Under the pieces are notes generated by a model. The model saw only the letters and a list, made by a program, of their open reading frames with translations. It did not search any database and was not told where the DNA came from. From contig JAIVFJ010000011.1 of assembly GCA_025765615.1 (NCBI GenBank), positions 496,001 to 560,000 on the forward strand: 64,000 bases of DNA, written 5' to 3'. Both the position numbers and the translations under genes were made by a program. Below are positions 1-10,806 of this stretch, in pieces. Each line of letters starts with the position of its first letter. The stretch's first letter is position 1. The stretch is from Zopfochytrium polystomum (lineage: Eukaryota; Chytridiomycota; Chytridiomycetes; Chytridiales; Chytridiaceae).

Positions 1-109
1 GAAGGGTGCGCGGCGCGCCGTTCACCGCATCGTAGAGGCAGCCCAGTACGCTCCAGGTGGACGTCGTCCCGTTGATCAGGCCTGGACCGGGATTTGCGAC
101 ACCGGACAT
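1..109 (-). CDS. N-terminal fragment of an unrecognised protein, cut by the window edge
   Basis: An ATG at 109 on the minus strand opens 36 codons that run off the left edge without a stop. The peptide starts MSGVANPGPG and contains a WSVLGCLYDAV stretch. It has no signal peptide and no motif I recognise. Upstream DNA is non-coding and microsatellite-rich, which fits a 5' region. The start is supported only by the open frame and coding-like GC-rich codons. A short exon followed by an intron outside the window is also possible. Confidence 0.4.
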   Translation of the reverse strand, partial: MSGVANPGPGLINGTTSTWSVLGCLYDAVNGAPRTL

Positions 110-1485
110 TCTGTTCTAATTGTAGGGGGTCGTTGCGTCGGAGAACGAGCAAGGCCAAGGGGCGATCTACCGCGGTGGGGTTCTTCTCTAGAATTTGTTT
201 AGTCTACCTTTGGGAAAGTCGCTGGAAAGGAGTGAGAGTGTTGGCTGAATCGGGGGCGACGGGGGCGATTTATATACCTTTCGATACTGAGTTTGCTTGA
301 TGCGGCCAGTAGTTGTCTCGTATCAGAACTTCCAGCGAGGGCACGCGCTCCACCCTCGTCTGTCGGGCCACCAATGCTTTGATCATCTTGCTCGCCCCAG
401 TGAGGCTTTTTCCTGCAAACAGCTTTTCTTTTTTCCTCTTCTGCAAAGCCGGTGATGCTTGTGAGTGTCGCACAAACGCGTCGCTCTGTGTCTGTCCTCT
501 GGGCCAGAAATTGCTCCACCCCCTGCAAGTGCGAAGACACGCTTTTCGCTCTCTGGGCATGCCCGCCATTCAACCCCCCTTGCATTTGTTTCCACGCGCA
601 GCTGCGCTTTGCGTGCCCACGCGAGCGCTTGTGGGTCTGTCTGTGTGTGTGTGTGTGTGAGTGCGTCTGCGCGCGCGTGAGTGAGTGTGATGGAGAAGGA
701 AATATTGCACGAAGACCAGGGGTCCAGCAAGTGGGGCGAGGGAGGCTTCCAAATTCGATCCGTTTTCTCTCGGGACTTTTTTGTGGGAGTGACGCGCACT
801 GCTCCGAAAGCGGCCGCTTCGTTCAAAGAATGATCCATCACGTGAACCGGCAGAATACAATTCAAAGAATCAAACCGTTCGACGGAGAGCAGATCTGGTT
901 GCGGCATTCACGCCCCACACCTCTCCCCCTCCGCCACAGATTAAAGTGCTCATGCACCGTTTACTCGTGCGAAGTGTTGGTTTCGTAATAGCGGGGTTGC
1001 CACGCGACCGTGGCTTTTATTGGAAGGCGCCATTGTTTGCATCAACTTTGGGGGCAGTGAAGGGACGATAAATGGATATCACCGTGACTTTTCCGTATTT
1101 TTAATTTTGAAGGTTCAATCTGCTGACCACCAAGCCTATCTCCATGTACTCAAAGGATATCCCACTCATGCTGTACCACAGGAACGACAGTTCTTCGAAT
1201 CACCAGAATGTCACAGACCCTTACTCGAGTGCTTTCTACGTATTGGTGAAAAGTCATTGTCAAAAACATTCGATGCAGCTCCACTGAATCGAAAGCACAA
1301 AAAGTGAACAGTTGTTGAAAGAAATCAATTTGAAAACTTCCTGCAAACGAGAAGGAAAGCATCTCACGAAAAATGTCTTGAGGCATTCCAAACAACAAAT
1401 TTTGTCTGACCATCTGGCTTAACAGCACCGTGCACGCCAAAATGAAACTGTGGGAGCTTTGCCTCTCCATGATAAATCCATCAAC
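110..1485. other. Intergenic region, no supported gene
   Basis: Holds a GT/GC dinucleotide tract near 640-690 and AT-richer DNA from about 1010. Open frames here are short and have no recognisable domain. The right part is probably the 3' untranslated region of the TIR-NACHT-ankyrin gene, and the left part the promoter of the gene leaving the window. Confidence 0.5.
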
Positions 1486-4400
1486 TCAAGCAGTACAATC
1501 AGAGCTTGACGCCAAATAATCTTGAAGAAATTTGGCAACGTTATCACGTCCCTTTCTTTTGGCGATGTCCAAGGGTTTCTCACCACCGGATGTGCTTGCA
1601 ATAGGGTTTGCATTCTGGAGGACCAACCACTTCACAACTTCCAAATGTCCACTAAGCGATGCAAGGTGGAGTGGTGTTGACCTCCTAATGTTTACAGCGT
1701 TCACATTGGCGCCTTGCAGCACCAACCACTCTACAACTTCCAAATGACCGTTCAGCGATGCAAAATGGAGTGGTGTCCACTTCTCCTTAACCTCAGAATT
1801 CACATCGGCACCTTGCTGGACCAACCACTTCACGATTTCCAAATGGCCAGAATCAGATGCAACATGGAGTGCTTTCCACTTGTCTGCTTCCTCTGCATTA
1901 ATATTAGCGCCACGCTGCACCAACCACTTTGCGACTTCCAAATGCCCATTTCGAGAGGCATTATGGAGTGGTGTCCACTTATTGTTGTTCTCGGCATTTA
2001 CATCTGCACCCTGTTGCACCAACCACTTCGCAAGTTCAAAATGGCCAAAATGAGACGCAATGTGGAGCGGAGTCCACTTTTCCACCTCCTCAGCGTTCAC
2101 ATTCGCACCTTGCTGCACCAACCACTGCACAACTTCCAAATGGCTGTTTTGGGATGCCACATGGAGTGGTGTCCACTTATCCATTTTCTCAGCATTTACA
2201 TCAGCACCCTGCTGGACCAACAATTTGACGATTTCCAGATGGCCGTTTTGAGATGCAATGTGGAGTGGTGTTGACTTGTCCTTGTCCTCAGCATTCAGAT
2301 CAGCGCCATGCTCCGCCAGCCATTTCACAACATCCAAATGGCCATTTCGAGACGCAAGGTGGAGTGGAGTGCACTTTTCCACTTCCTCTGCATTCATATT
2401 TGCGCCTTGCTTCGCCAACCACTTCACAACTTCCAAATGACCAGACTGAGATGCAATATGGAGTGGTGTCATTCCGTTTTCATCAGTTGCATCAAGCTTT
2501 CCGCTGTTGTTGAGGAGCCATTCCTGGAGTTGCTCCTCATCATGCTGGTTTTTGTAAAACGGCCAGTTGGAATTTTTGTTTGTCTATAATTTCTGTTAGA
2601 ATACATGGAGGTTGCAAAGCAAGGAAACTTACAGATCTGTCCGCCAAACCAACAAAAGCACTTTCACAGCCGTATTGCCAAGCTCTCCAACCCTGAGCAT
2701 CCACCAAATTCTGGTCTGCACCCATCTCAAGCAGGCAAAGAACAGTTTGCATATGTCCACCCTTTGCTGCTACCATCAATGCAGTTCTGTTCATTTCACC
2801 GTACTGCATCCAGTCACCCCAGCTATTGCCTCTGCAATCAACATTCTCATCTCCATCCTTGATCAGAGACTTGCACGCTGCTGTCAAACCACTCCTTGCT
2901 GCCTCATACAGCAGGGTGGAGGGAAGCACTTTCAGCTGCTTGGCCATCCCAACAAGAACCTTGCCATCGCCTGCCGCAAGGACACTCTGAACAAGTGAGT
3001 CCTTCTTCCACGTGATTCCAATGCAAAGTGCTGCAGGCCCAAACACAGACACAAACTCAGTCCACTCGTGCCAAGAGGCAAACTTGTCATACCCAGCATC
3101 ATCCAGGTGGTTCAGCCAAAACCTGAATGCATACTGTGCAGTCGCATTTTCAGTGATGAAACCAGCTGTCCCATTCAGCGCTTCGTACTTGTTCTCAACA
3201 GAGGCAAAGTGCTGCAGCATGATCCTCAAGCAAGATTGAGCAATTTCTTTTTGCGCATCTAAAAGGTTGATAAAGAACTGGCGGTCTGAGCATCTCTTGC
3301 TTGAAACAAGGTGATCTGAAAGGCTTTTGTGCATCAATTTAACTGTTCCTTGGTCACTAACATCCAGAATTCGACGAATCTGGATTGAGATCAGTTTTTG
3401 GTCGATACGATGGGAGAAAAGACAATGCACTTGCCTCCACAAGAACTTGCCCAACCACATGTGAAGGAACACCAAGAAGGCCAGCAATGACATCTTGAGG
3501 GATGGGTTCCTTCGCAGCAAGCACAACTTTCATCACAAATCTGAAGTTATTTGTGTTGACTCGACTAGTCCTGAAAAACTGCTCATAAACTCCATCAATC
3601 CCAGCGCCAAACTCTTGAATGGTGGTGACAACTTTGTGGGCTGGGACCTGCGCCAGCTCATCACAGGCAAGGCGAGCAAACTGGAAAATTCCAGACGATC
3701 TTTCAAATATTTCGGCAGATACTGTTTTCACATCATCTGGACTCAGCATAGAATCTGGGAATGACTTTGACAGCATTGCTCCCACAAATAGGTTCATGTC
3801 TTTCTTGTTTTCTTCATCGCTCGGCACAAGAACCATGCAGTCTAACTTCATCATAGTTTGGAACACATCCTGCTCAGGTCTTCCGGTGGTGAAAATCCTG
3901 ATAAAGGGGGGCAGCAGAGTTGCAGCCTGCAGCAAGAGATCCAACAGCTTCTTCCTCTCATTGCTATTGGGAGATCCACATTCATCCAAAGCATCAATAA
4001 TCAGCAGCACATTCTTCAACTTGTCACTGGAATCCAACTGCTTCAATCCTTCAACAACAATCTTCTTGAACGCTTCTTCAGGGTCCTTGAGAATACTGAA
4101 AGCTCCAATCTTGGCATCATCAGCACAAGCAACTTCACAGAATCTCCTGAAGGAAGGGAGCACACTGCACAGTTCCCAGATGGTGGTGGCAACAAGGCGC
4201 TCAGCACTGCTCTTCTGAACATCGTCGTGCCTGCAGTAGAATATTGATCCCATCAGGTACTTGGTGGGAAGCTGCTGGCTGACAAGCCAAGCAATCACAG
4301 ACTTCCCCAGTCCAGCTCCACCATTCAGCCACAACACATTGCCCACATCAGCTGACAGGAGCCAGGAGTGCACAGTTTGCAGATAAAACATCCTGGTACC

Positions 4401-5509
4401 TTCCACATAGGCATTTTTGTGCCTTTCAGCATCAACAGCAGTGTCCACAGGCTTAAGCCAAAGCTTGACAGAATCAACAGGTGTCTGAACAGTAGCTGGC
4501 ACAGAAGCAGGCATCTCAAGCTGACGCTGCTTAATCTCTCGCACAAGAAATTCAATCACCCCATCCCACCTAGTGGATCCTGGTTCCATTCCAGCAAAAT
4601 CAGCGTACAGCAGACTGATATGGCATCAGAAGTATTCAATCAAAATACCATTTGCATTCACTCACCCTGCAGTGATAGCAAAGACTTCTCCTTGGGCTAC
4701 ATCTCCTTGCTTCAACAATCGAACTGGCACTTTGGGTTTCTGACGATCTTTGGCATATCTAATCTCCATCAGACAGTTGGGGGATTTCTGATTTCGTTGT
4801 GAGAAAAATTTCAAGGGAATTTTAAGGAAAAATCACACGTCACCTGATATGCCATAGTGAGAACCGGGACGAAGACTTTGCTGGAATCAATCCCTTCTGC
4901 CATGGCCTGATTGATTGACCCACTCATATTGTTCTCGTCAAACCAAACGTCCAATCCATGCTTGGTGGTCAAATCTTCAAAGATGCTCCTCACAGTGGCT
5001 TTGCTGCCCCACCTGAAATCCAGTCAGCAAAGATAAGATGTGGAAACAAAGTGAGTCAACATACTGGTAGGACAGGAAACAATCATAAGCTCTCAGTGAG
5101 GCAGAGGAAACAGGAAGCACACTTGGAAGAGGCTCCTCAAGAGCAGCAGCAGTTTTGCCCTTGAACTGAATCTGAAAGCGAAGCAGATCTGCAACAGAAG
5201 ATCTTTGAATCATAGTCTGCACATAGGCAGGAGCCTGGCTGACACACTCCAGCTCAGTGCCTGATCTCATATAAACTTCAATATCTTGTTCAAGAAAATA
5301 TCTGTGTTCTTGTTTATCTGAGAGAAAGAAGATTAGAAAACTGTCATACATATCTTAGCACCCCTAACCTTGTCCTTCAAATTCTGCAGAGTGGGATTAT
5401 CAAGCTCAAGGATCTGAACAGCGTGCTCATCAAGGTACTGTACTTTCACCCAGTACTTTTGAACTCTTTGGTCGTTCAGCGGCACGTAGCTGACAGCGCT
5501 TGCAGACAT
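1486..5509 (-). CDS. TIR-NACHT-ankyrin NLR-like (STAND) protein
   Basis: Seven exons join in frame into about 1238 residues: 5509-5362, 5317-5065, 5012-4844, 4787-4666, 4614-3435, 3379-2633, 2583-1486. Residues 1-120 look like a ubiquitin-like or adaptor fold. A TIR domain follows at about 127-230 (YDCFLSYQ, DVWFDENNMSGSI, NCLMEIRYA). NACHT follows with Walker A GGAGLGKS near 329 and Walker B LLIIDALDE near 434. A helical linker, one degenerate ankyrin unit and ten 33-residue ankyrin repeats end the protein. NACHT STAND proteins are signal-responsive NTPases; TIR domains often signal or cleave NAD. A self/non-self or stress sensor is therefore inferred, unproven here. One intron (3434-3380) appears to be GC-AG. 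Base composition is more AT-rich than flanking genes. Domain calls are firm; exact splice sites are hand-placed. Confidence 0.88.
1495..2484 (-). repeat. Array of ten 99-bp ankyrin-encoding units
   Basis: Ten consecutive 99-bp units encode near-identical 33-residue ankyrin repeats (TPLHIAS..GHLEVVKWLVQQGA). Units 2 to 8 differ at few residues, mostly in the beta-hairpin (EK, DK or NK before W/S/C-TPLH). This suggests recent unit duplication or gene conversion. Confidence 0.85.
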
Positions 5510-6800
5510 CTAAGTTTTGAAAAGAAAAAAGTTGAGAGAAGCAGTAACCAGAAGAGAGAGCAAAATGCATGAAGGCGTTACCCTAACTTAAAGAGATTCG
5601 ATTCGTGCAACAGAACTGTAGCAGTGCTGCTACGTCCATTCCAACAATGCCAAGTGGGAATAGGCCACGATCAGACCGGTGTAGAAGGTGGTTGAATTTC
5701 TGGTTACCGGAGTGTAATTAAGGCGTTCAAACTGTTTGCAGATTTGCTCGTGTTGCCCCCAGCGAAATGCGTAAGGCGATCTAGGAACGATATTCATGCG
5801 ATCAGGCGACATTTGGTTAAAGCGAGGAGGGGGAAGGGCAAGTGTCTCTTTCCGATCTCACCAACAGTGGCGGTTGATCAGTCGAAACCGACGCGACCTG
5901 ATCAAGGCGATCAGTATTACTGGGGTCGGCCAGAGGTGATCCAAATGGGGGATTTTGATCGTTCCGGCCGTTTTAACTGATCGCGGAACGACGTAGCTGC
6001 CGGTCTTACCGAGCGTTTTTATTCTGGTGTTCCTCGTTCGTTTGTCGAATCCCAAGAAGAGTCGAGCGCTGACCGATGGTCCTTTATCGTGTCTTCTGCC
6101 GAGCGCAGACAACAAGACAACGAGACAACAATAACCGTCCACGAAAGATTTCCAAGATGAAAGCGAGGGCCGGCGAAACTTCGGGCGAGGGAGGGCAGGA
6201 TAATTTAGAGAGAAGATACAATAGGGCGTCATGGTCGAAGGCAGGTTGCAGGCACCCTACCACCGCGTGCTAGATCCACCGAGGGGAGGCCGGTTGAGAT
6301 CAACTAGTTCATATGCTCCGAGAACTGCATTGTCTTGAAGCACCCTCCCCGCCAACGACGGCGGCACGACGAGCTCTACAACCTCCTCATCCCGGTTTGA
6401 AATGGTTGCAAGGCTCAATGCCGACTTTTCAAAATACGATAGTCCTTATCCACAAAATTGCCGCCAAGAACTGAGAGATGATTGTAATATAACGGCCTTC
6501 CCGCGCCGTAGCACCAGCCCAGAGATATGGATGAAAAGGATTCTTGCCCAGCGATGGTTGAAGAAATGGCACTGTTCTCGTCCTTATTGAAGGTCGTACC
6601 GTCAATTCTCATAGCCGTTATCCTGCGAAAGAAAAAAGCACGCACTTCTTTGGCGGTTGGACAAACAACGGGCCTGCCTCAAGGTGGAATGGGTCGTGAT
6701 TTACGCGGCGTGGAGGTAGGTCAACGTATGACAATTTTGATTAACTCCAAACGGTAGCAGCTACTAATTACTTCTATTCCTGGTTACCACTGCCATTAAT
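5510..6800. other. Intergenic region, no supported gene
   Basis: Probably the promoter and 5' leader of the TIR-NACHT-ankyrin gene on the left and the 3' region of the gene ending at 6801 on the right. Open frames of 60-124 codons on both strands show no domain or coding signature. Confidence 0.5.
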
Positions 6801-8188
6801 CTACCCGGAAACACTCGTCAACGTGAAGCTCCCACAAGCCGAGGCGCTGCTCCCCTTTGCCGTCGTCAAGTCGTTCTGCAGACAATTACCATCGTCGTCC
6901 CGGATATACACCCCGTACCACTTGAGCGCCTCGTACGCGTAGTTTAGCCGGCAGACGTTGTCGAGCTTGAATGCCTTTTTTTTTCGTTCGTGCGCCGAGG
7001 GGTGTTGGAGAACAGTTAGTCACTACGGCACATTTGGGTGGCAATCAAACGATCAAACAGCACACACACACACACACACACACAGACACACATACCCCGC
7101 CGAAAAACGAAACACAGGCCTCCTCGTCGCTCGTCTCCCACCACCCCGACGTGGTATTGTACATAAACACCTGCTGGCTGCCCCTTGCAGCGCCCCCGTC
7201 GCACCCGGCGTACGATGTGCCAGAAATACACTGGTTCCGCACCGTGTTCCGGATCTGGAACAACGTCGGCACGGCGAGCGGCGTCGTGCTGGCGGGCTGG
7301 GTGGTGCTGCTGGACGTGCTGCTGGACTGCTGGCCGGCGCCGGGCGGGGCGGACGAGGTCGTTGACCGTGACGGGAGGTTGCTGTCCGAGGAAGTTGTTT
7401 CGGACGACGGGGAGGAGGGTGGTGGGTGATGATGCGTTGGTGGAGGCGGTGGAGCGGAGGTTGGATGTTTGCGAGCCGGAGAGCGGAGCGCCGGAGCTGG
7501 TTGTCGGAAACGATGCGGGGGAAGTGGTGGGGCTGGATGAATCGGATCCGTCCTTTCTGCTGAGGAGCACGCCGGCGACGATCACAGCAGTGGAGAGGAG
7601 GATCACGCAGGCCGCAGCTATTATTATCCGCTTTGATCCGCGGGATGCTGGGAGAAACCCTTGGGAGTGGAAGTAGGAAGTAGGGGGGGGGAGTTTAATA
7701 AGGATAATCACGGCAGCCTCGATCGAAGCTTCCTGCTCACCGCTCTTTCCCGTCTTATTGTCCTGGCCCGCCTCGGGCGGGTACGACGCAAAGTCAAGCG
7801 AAGCAGTCACGATGGGCGCAGGAGAAGGGTACGAGAAGATGGTCTCATACTGCGGTGCGGGGCTTCGGGCGCTCTCCGTCGCCGCTGGATCAAAGGGCGC
7901 TGCGGCATCGCTGCCGCGGCTGCCGTCGTCGTCGTGGTTGTGGTGGTGCGGATCGACGGGCGCCATGGGGACGTGCACGGTGCGGAGGAGGGCGTTCTCG
8001 TTCGCCGGCGCGCCAGAGGATGGGGAGAGGAGGGGGGAGAGCGGGGCTGCGTGCGCATTGGCTGCGGCGGCGGCGGCGGCGGCGGAGGCGGAGGCAAAGT
8101 ACGACGGCGGGTCCGAAAGGATCGTCTGCCGATCGGCCGACTGCGATAGCGGCGACGAGACGGCGTCGTCGTCGTTGTTGTCGGTCAT
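6801..8188 (-). CDS. PPSY-tail single-pass membrane protein, family copy A
   Basis: Exons are about 8188-7741, 7659-7096 and 6965-6801. The N-terminal tail is acidic, Ala- and Pro-rich, with DPPSYF, LRTVHVPMAP, FSYPSPAP and SYPPE motifs. A phase-1 intron precedes a TM helix (about IIIAAACVILLSTAVIVAGV). A Ser/Thr-rich stalk follows, then an outer domain of about 110 residues with four or five Cys (FQIRNTVRNQCISG, DDGNCLQNDL, ACGSFTL). PPxY motifs usually bind WW domains such as Rsp5-type ubiquitin ligases, so regulated trafficking is inferred. The outer domain vaguely resembles ricin-type lectins; this is not established. The stalk and outer domain are in different frames around 7400-7440, so the copy has a 1-nt break or an assembly error. 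Copies C and E share the layout and intron positions. Confidence 0.62.
7058..7092. repeat. (CA)n microsatellite inside an intron
   Basis: A run of CA dinucleotides lies within the second intron of family copy A, just downstream of its 5' splice site on the minus strand. Confidence 0.9.
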
Positions 8189-8425
8189 GTTAATGCGCTG
8201 TTGAGGAGCGGGCAGCGGTTGCTGGACCTTTCGTCGCCTTGCGGAACCGCCAAAGTTGTGGGGGCGCTAAATCTGAATTCTTTTTTTTTTTGTCTTCGAG
8301 GGGGGCCTGTCCTTGCCCAACACCCAAAACAACTGCGATGTGCGATGTGCAGCGAGGGCTACATTATATTCCGTGGTGATTGTATCAGTTGTTTGTTGGA
8401 GTGTATAATAGTACTGACGCAGTCA

Positions 8426-8830
8426 TCACCCAGCGACGCTGGTCAACGTAAAGCTCCCGCAGCCTGACGCCGTGCTGCCTTTGGCAGCCGCCAAGTGTTT
8501 GGGGACAATTACCAGCGGCATCCTGGATGAACGATCCAAACCACGAAAGTGCCTCGAACGCATAATTCAGTCTGCAGAGGTCGCGCTTATACACAATGCC
8601 CGGGCAAAGAATGTATCAGCTCTGAAACAATCGCTCACCTTCAAAATCGAAACGCGAACGTTCTCCGTGTTTGTCTCCCACAACCCTGTCGAATTGTACG
8701 TTAACACTTGCTGGCCCCCACTTGCCGCGTTCTCGTCGCACGCTGAGTACGATTCTCCCGAAATGCACTGGTTTCGAACCGTGTTCCGAATTTGGAACAA
8801 GCGCGGATTCGGCAAAAAAGAAACAAGGAA
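8426..8830 (-). pseudogene. Truncated copy B of the PPSY-tail family (outer domain only)
   Basis: An exon ending at 8639 encodes FQIRNTVRNQCISG and QQVLTYNSTGLWET, nearly the same as copy A. It is joined across a 53-nt intron to a last exon at 8585-8426 with CRLNYAFEALSWFGSFIQD. Relative to copy A, two bases are missing after the GNC motif, shifting the end out of frame. In the shifted frame the ending AAKGSTASGCGSFTLTSVAG and stop align with copy A. No TM helix, stalk or cytosolic tail is recognisable upstream. This looks like a tandem duplicate that lost its 5' half. Confidence 0.7.
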
Positions 8831-9163
8831 GGGTGCCCTCGATGTTCTGAAGCATAATTTGTGATGCTTAAGCACCACAATTCGGAGATGCAAAAACTGA
8901 ATCGATGGTCTCACACTAACCAAAGTGTGTCGATGCAAAGAGGACATAAAGAGGTCAACTAAAAGAACAATGAGGCAAATCAGAAAATGAGAAGCAAAGT
9001 ATGGTAAAGCGCAAAGAAAGAAGGAGAGAGGTATAGAGATCGTTGAAACAGGGGCCGGGGAGGGCTGATGGGTGAAGGAGGAAAACGCAAGGAAAGAAAA
9101 CTCATTAGGGAGAAACGTGTTTTGGCACAAGTACGAAAGTTCATTGTTGTTTAAGTCTATATA
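8831..9163. other. Intergenic region, nothing recognised
   Basis: Purine-rich DNA between the copy B remnant and the 3' end of the FAD monooxygenase gene. An open frame runs through it on the minus strand but has no resemblance to the stalk or TM of copies A, C or E. Confidence 0.4.
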
Positions 9164-10438
9164 TCACACGGCCGGCAGGAACCCCTCCTTTGTCAGGTAG
9201 TCGATTGTGGTTGCGTACGCGTCGTAGTCGGTAATGTTCTTGGAGATGATGTTTGCGCCAGAGAACCTGCAGTACATGGCAAACATCTTGAGGAACGAGT
9301 GGCCAACAAAGGCGGCGAACGGCGTCGTGGCGTTCATGTTCTTTGCCAGCGCCTCTGAAGTCTTTGACACTGCCGTCGCGCGCTGCTTGCGCAGCTCCTG
9401 GTACACCCTGAACGCCGCCAGCGGATCGTCGGGCACGTACGTCAGCGCGGTGGCCAGCACCGCGGCGTCCTCGATCGCCATCGCGGCGCCCTGACCCGCG
9501 AACGGCAGCATCGCGTGCACGGCGTCGCCCATCAGCACGACGTTGCCCTTGTGCCAGAGCGGCACGTCCTCGACGATCCAAAACGTGACGGGGATGATCC
9601 GCACTGACTCCACGATGGCGCGGCGGAACCAGTCGGACAGGTTCCACCGCCGCGCCATCTCGGCGATCCGCGCGCGCTCCGCGCCAAGGTCCTTGTACCC
9701 CTCCCAGTCGTCCGTGCCGATCTCGTCCGGCCGCGTCTCGTAAATGGCCCACTGCAGCCGCGTCTCGGACGCCCGCATCATGTACGCCATCTTGCCCGCC
9801 TTGTTGTCCATCAGGAAATTCAGCGACGCCGTGTCGAACCCGATCCCCGGGTTGTACTCGGACACACCGACGTACCCGACGTAGTTGGACTGCCGCGCCC
9901 GCACGTCGGGGAACAGCGCCCGCCGAACGTGAGAGTGCACGCCGTCCGCCCCGATGAGTATGTCCCCGCGCGCGACGGTGCCGTCCGCAAACACCGCCGT
10001 CACCCCGCCGTTGCGGCCGCCGCCGAGCTCCTGCCGCACGTCGACCAGCGTCTTGCCCGTCTTCATGACGACGCCCTCCCTGTTCATGGCCGAGTTCAGG
10101 ATGCGCGTCAGCGTGCTGCGCAGGATGTCGGTGGTGACGTACGGCTCGCGGTTGTGGATGGCGAAGCGGGCGATGACGTCGCCGGAGAAGCGGCGCATCT
10201 CGAGGAAGGGGACGGGGATGCCGGCGGCGAGGACTTCGGCGAGGAGGCCGAGCCGCTCGAGGATGCGGAGCACGTTTTCTTGCAGGTTGAGGGCGCCGCC
10301 GACGTCGGCGGGCACCCAGGCCTGGGCGGGGGCGAAGGGCTCGACGCGGTCGAACAGCTCGACGTCGTGGCCGTAGCGCTTGAGCATGAGGGCGACGGCG
10401 GGGCCGCCAATGCCACCGCCGACGATGAGGATCTTCAT
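9164..10438 (-). CDS. FAD-dependent aromatic-ring monooxygenase (salicylate hydroxylase-like)
   Basis: A single uninterrupted frame of 424 codons starts at the ATG at 10438. It begins MKILIVGGGIGGPAVALML, the GxGxxG dinucleotide-binding motif of class A flavoprotein monooxygenases. GADGVHSHVRRAL provides the DG motif, and VVLMGDAVHAMLPFAGQGA the second FAD-binding GD motif. These enzymes use NAD(P)H and O2 to hydroxylate aromatic or cyclic substrates; the substrate cannot be read from sequence. Length matches the 400-450 residue fungal family. The absence of introns is unusual for this window. There is no signal peptide, so a soluble cytosolic enzyme is expected. The longer upstream open frame is low complexity and was not used as the start. 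Confidence 0.9.
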   Translation of the reverse strand: MKILIVGGGIGGPAVALMLKRYGHDVELFDRVEPFAPAQAWVPADVGGALNLQENVLRILERLGLLAEVLAAGIPVPFLEMRRFSGDVIARFAIHNREPYVTTDILRSTLTRILNSAMNREGVVMKTGKTLVDVRQELGGGRNGGVTAVFADGTVARGDILIGADGVHSHVRRALFPDVRARQSNYVGYVGVSEYNPGIGFDTASLNFLMDNKAGKMAYMMRASETRLQWAIYETRPDEIGTDDWEGYKDLGAERARIAEMARRWNLSDWFRRAIVESVRIIPVTFWIVEDVPLWHKGNVVLMGDAVHAMLPFAGQGAAMAIEDAAVLATALTYVPDDPLAAFRVYQELRKQRATAVSKTSEALAKNMNATTPFAAFVGHSFLKMFAMYCRFSGANIISKNITDYDAYATTIDYLTKEGFLPAV

Positions 10439-10656
10439 GTTTCTCTTCGCTGCTGTGAGGGAGCGTGTGAGTGAGTGAGTGAGCGAGCGAGCGGGTGGAT
10501 TTGAAGGGAAGTGGAAGTGGGCGGATTGTCTGTCTCCCTCCTTTGGTTCTTTTTTTTTCCGTTTTTTGTTTTTCCAAGTCTTTTGGGCTTTTTCCTTTTT
10601 CCTTTTTTCACTTTTATTTTGATTGTGTTTTGTGCTTGTCGATCGGCGGTTGAGAC

Positions 10657-10687
<31 letters not shown>

Positions 10688-10771
10688 AGAGGAAACGAGA
10701 AAATGAATCGGCACACTGTCTGTTGACCGGGAGCCGCGGGGGAAAATCTGGTTTGAATGGGGGAAGAAGAG

Positions 10772-10806
<35 letters not shown>

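Noticed and set aside
9141..10577. 478-codon minus frame overlapping the FAD monooxygenase in another phase
   Set aside because: Almost entirely Arg/Ala/Pro/Gly with no motifs, whereas the neighbouring phase encodes all FAD-binding signatures.
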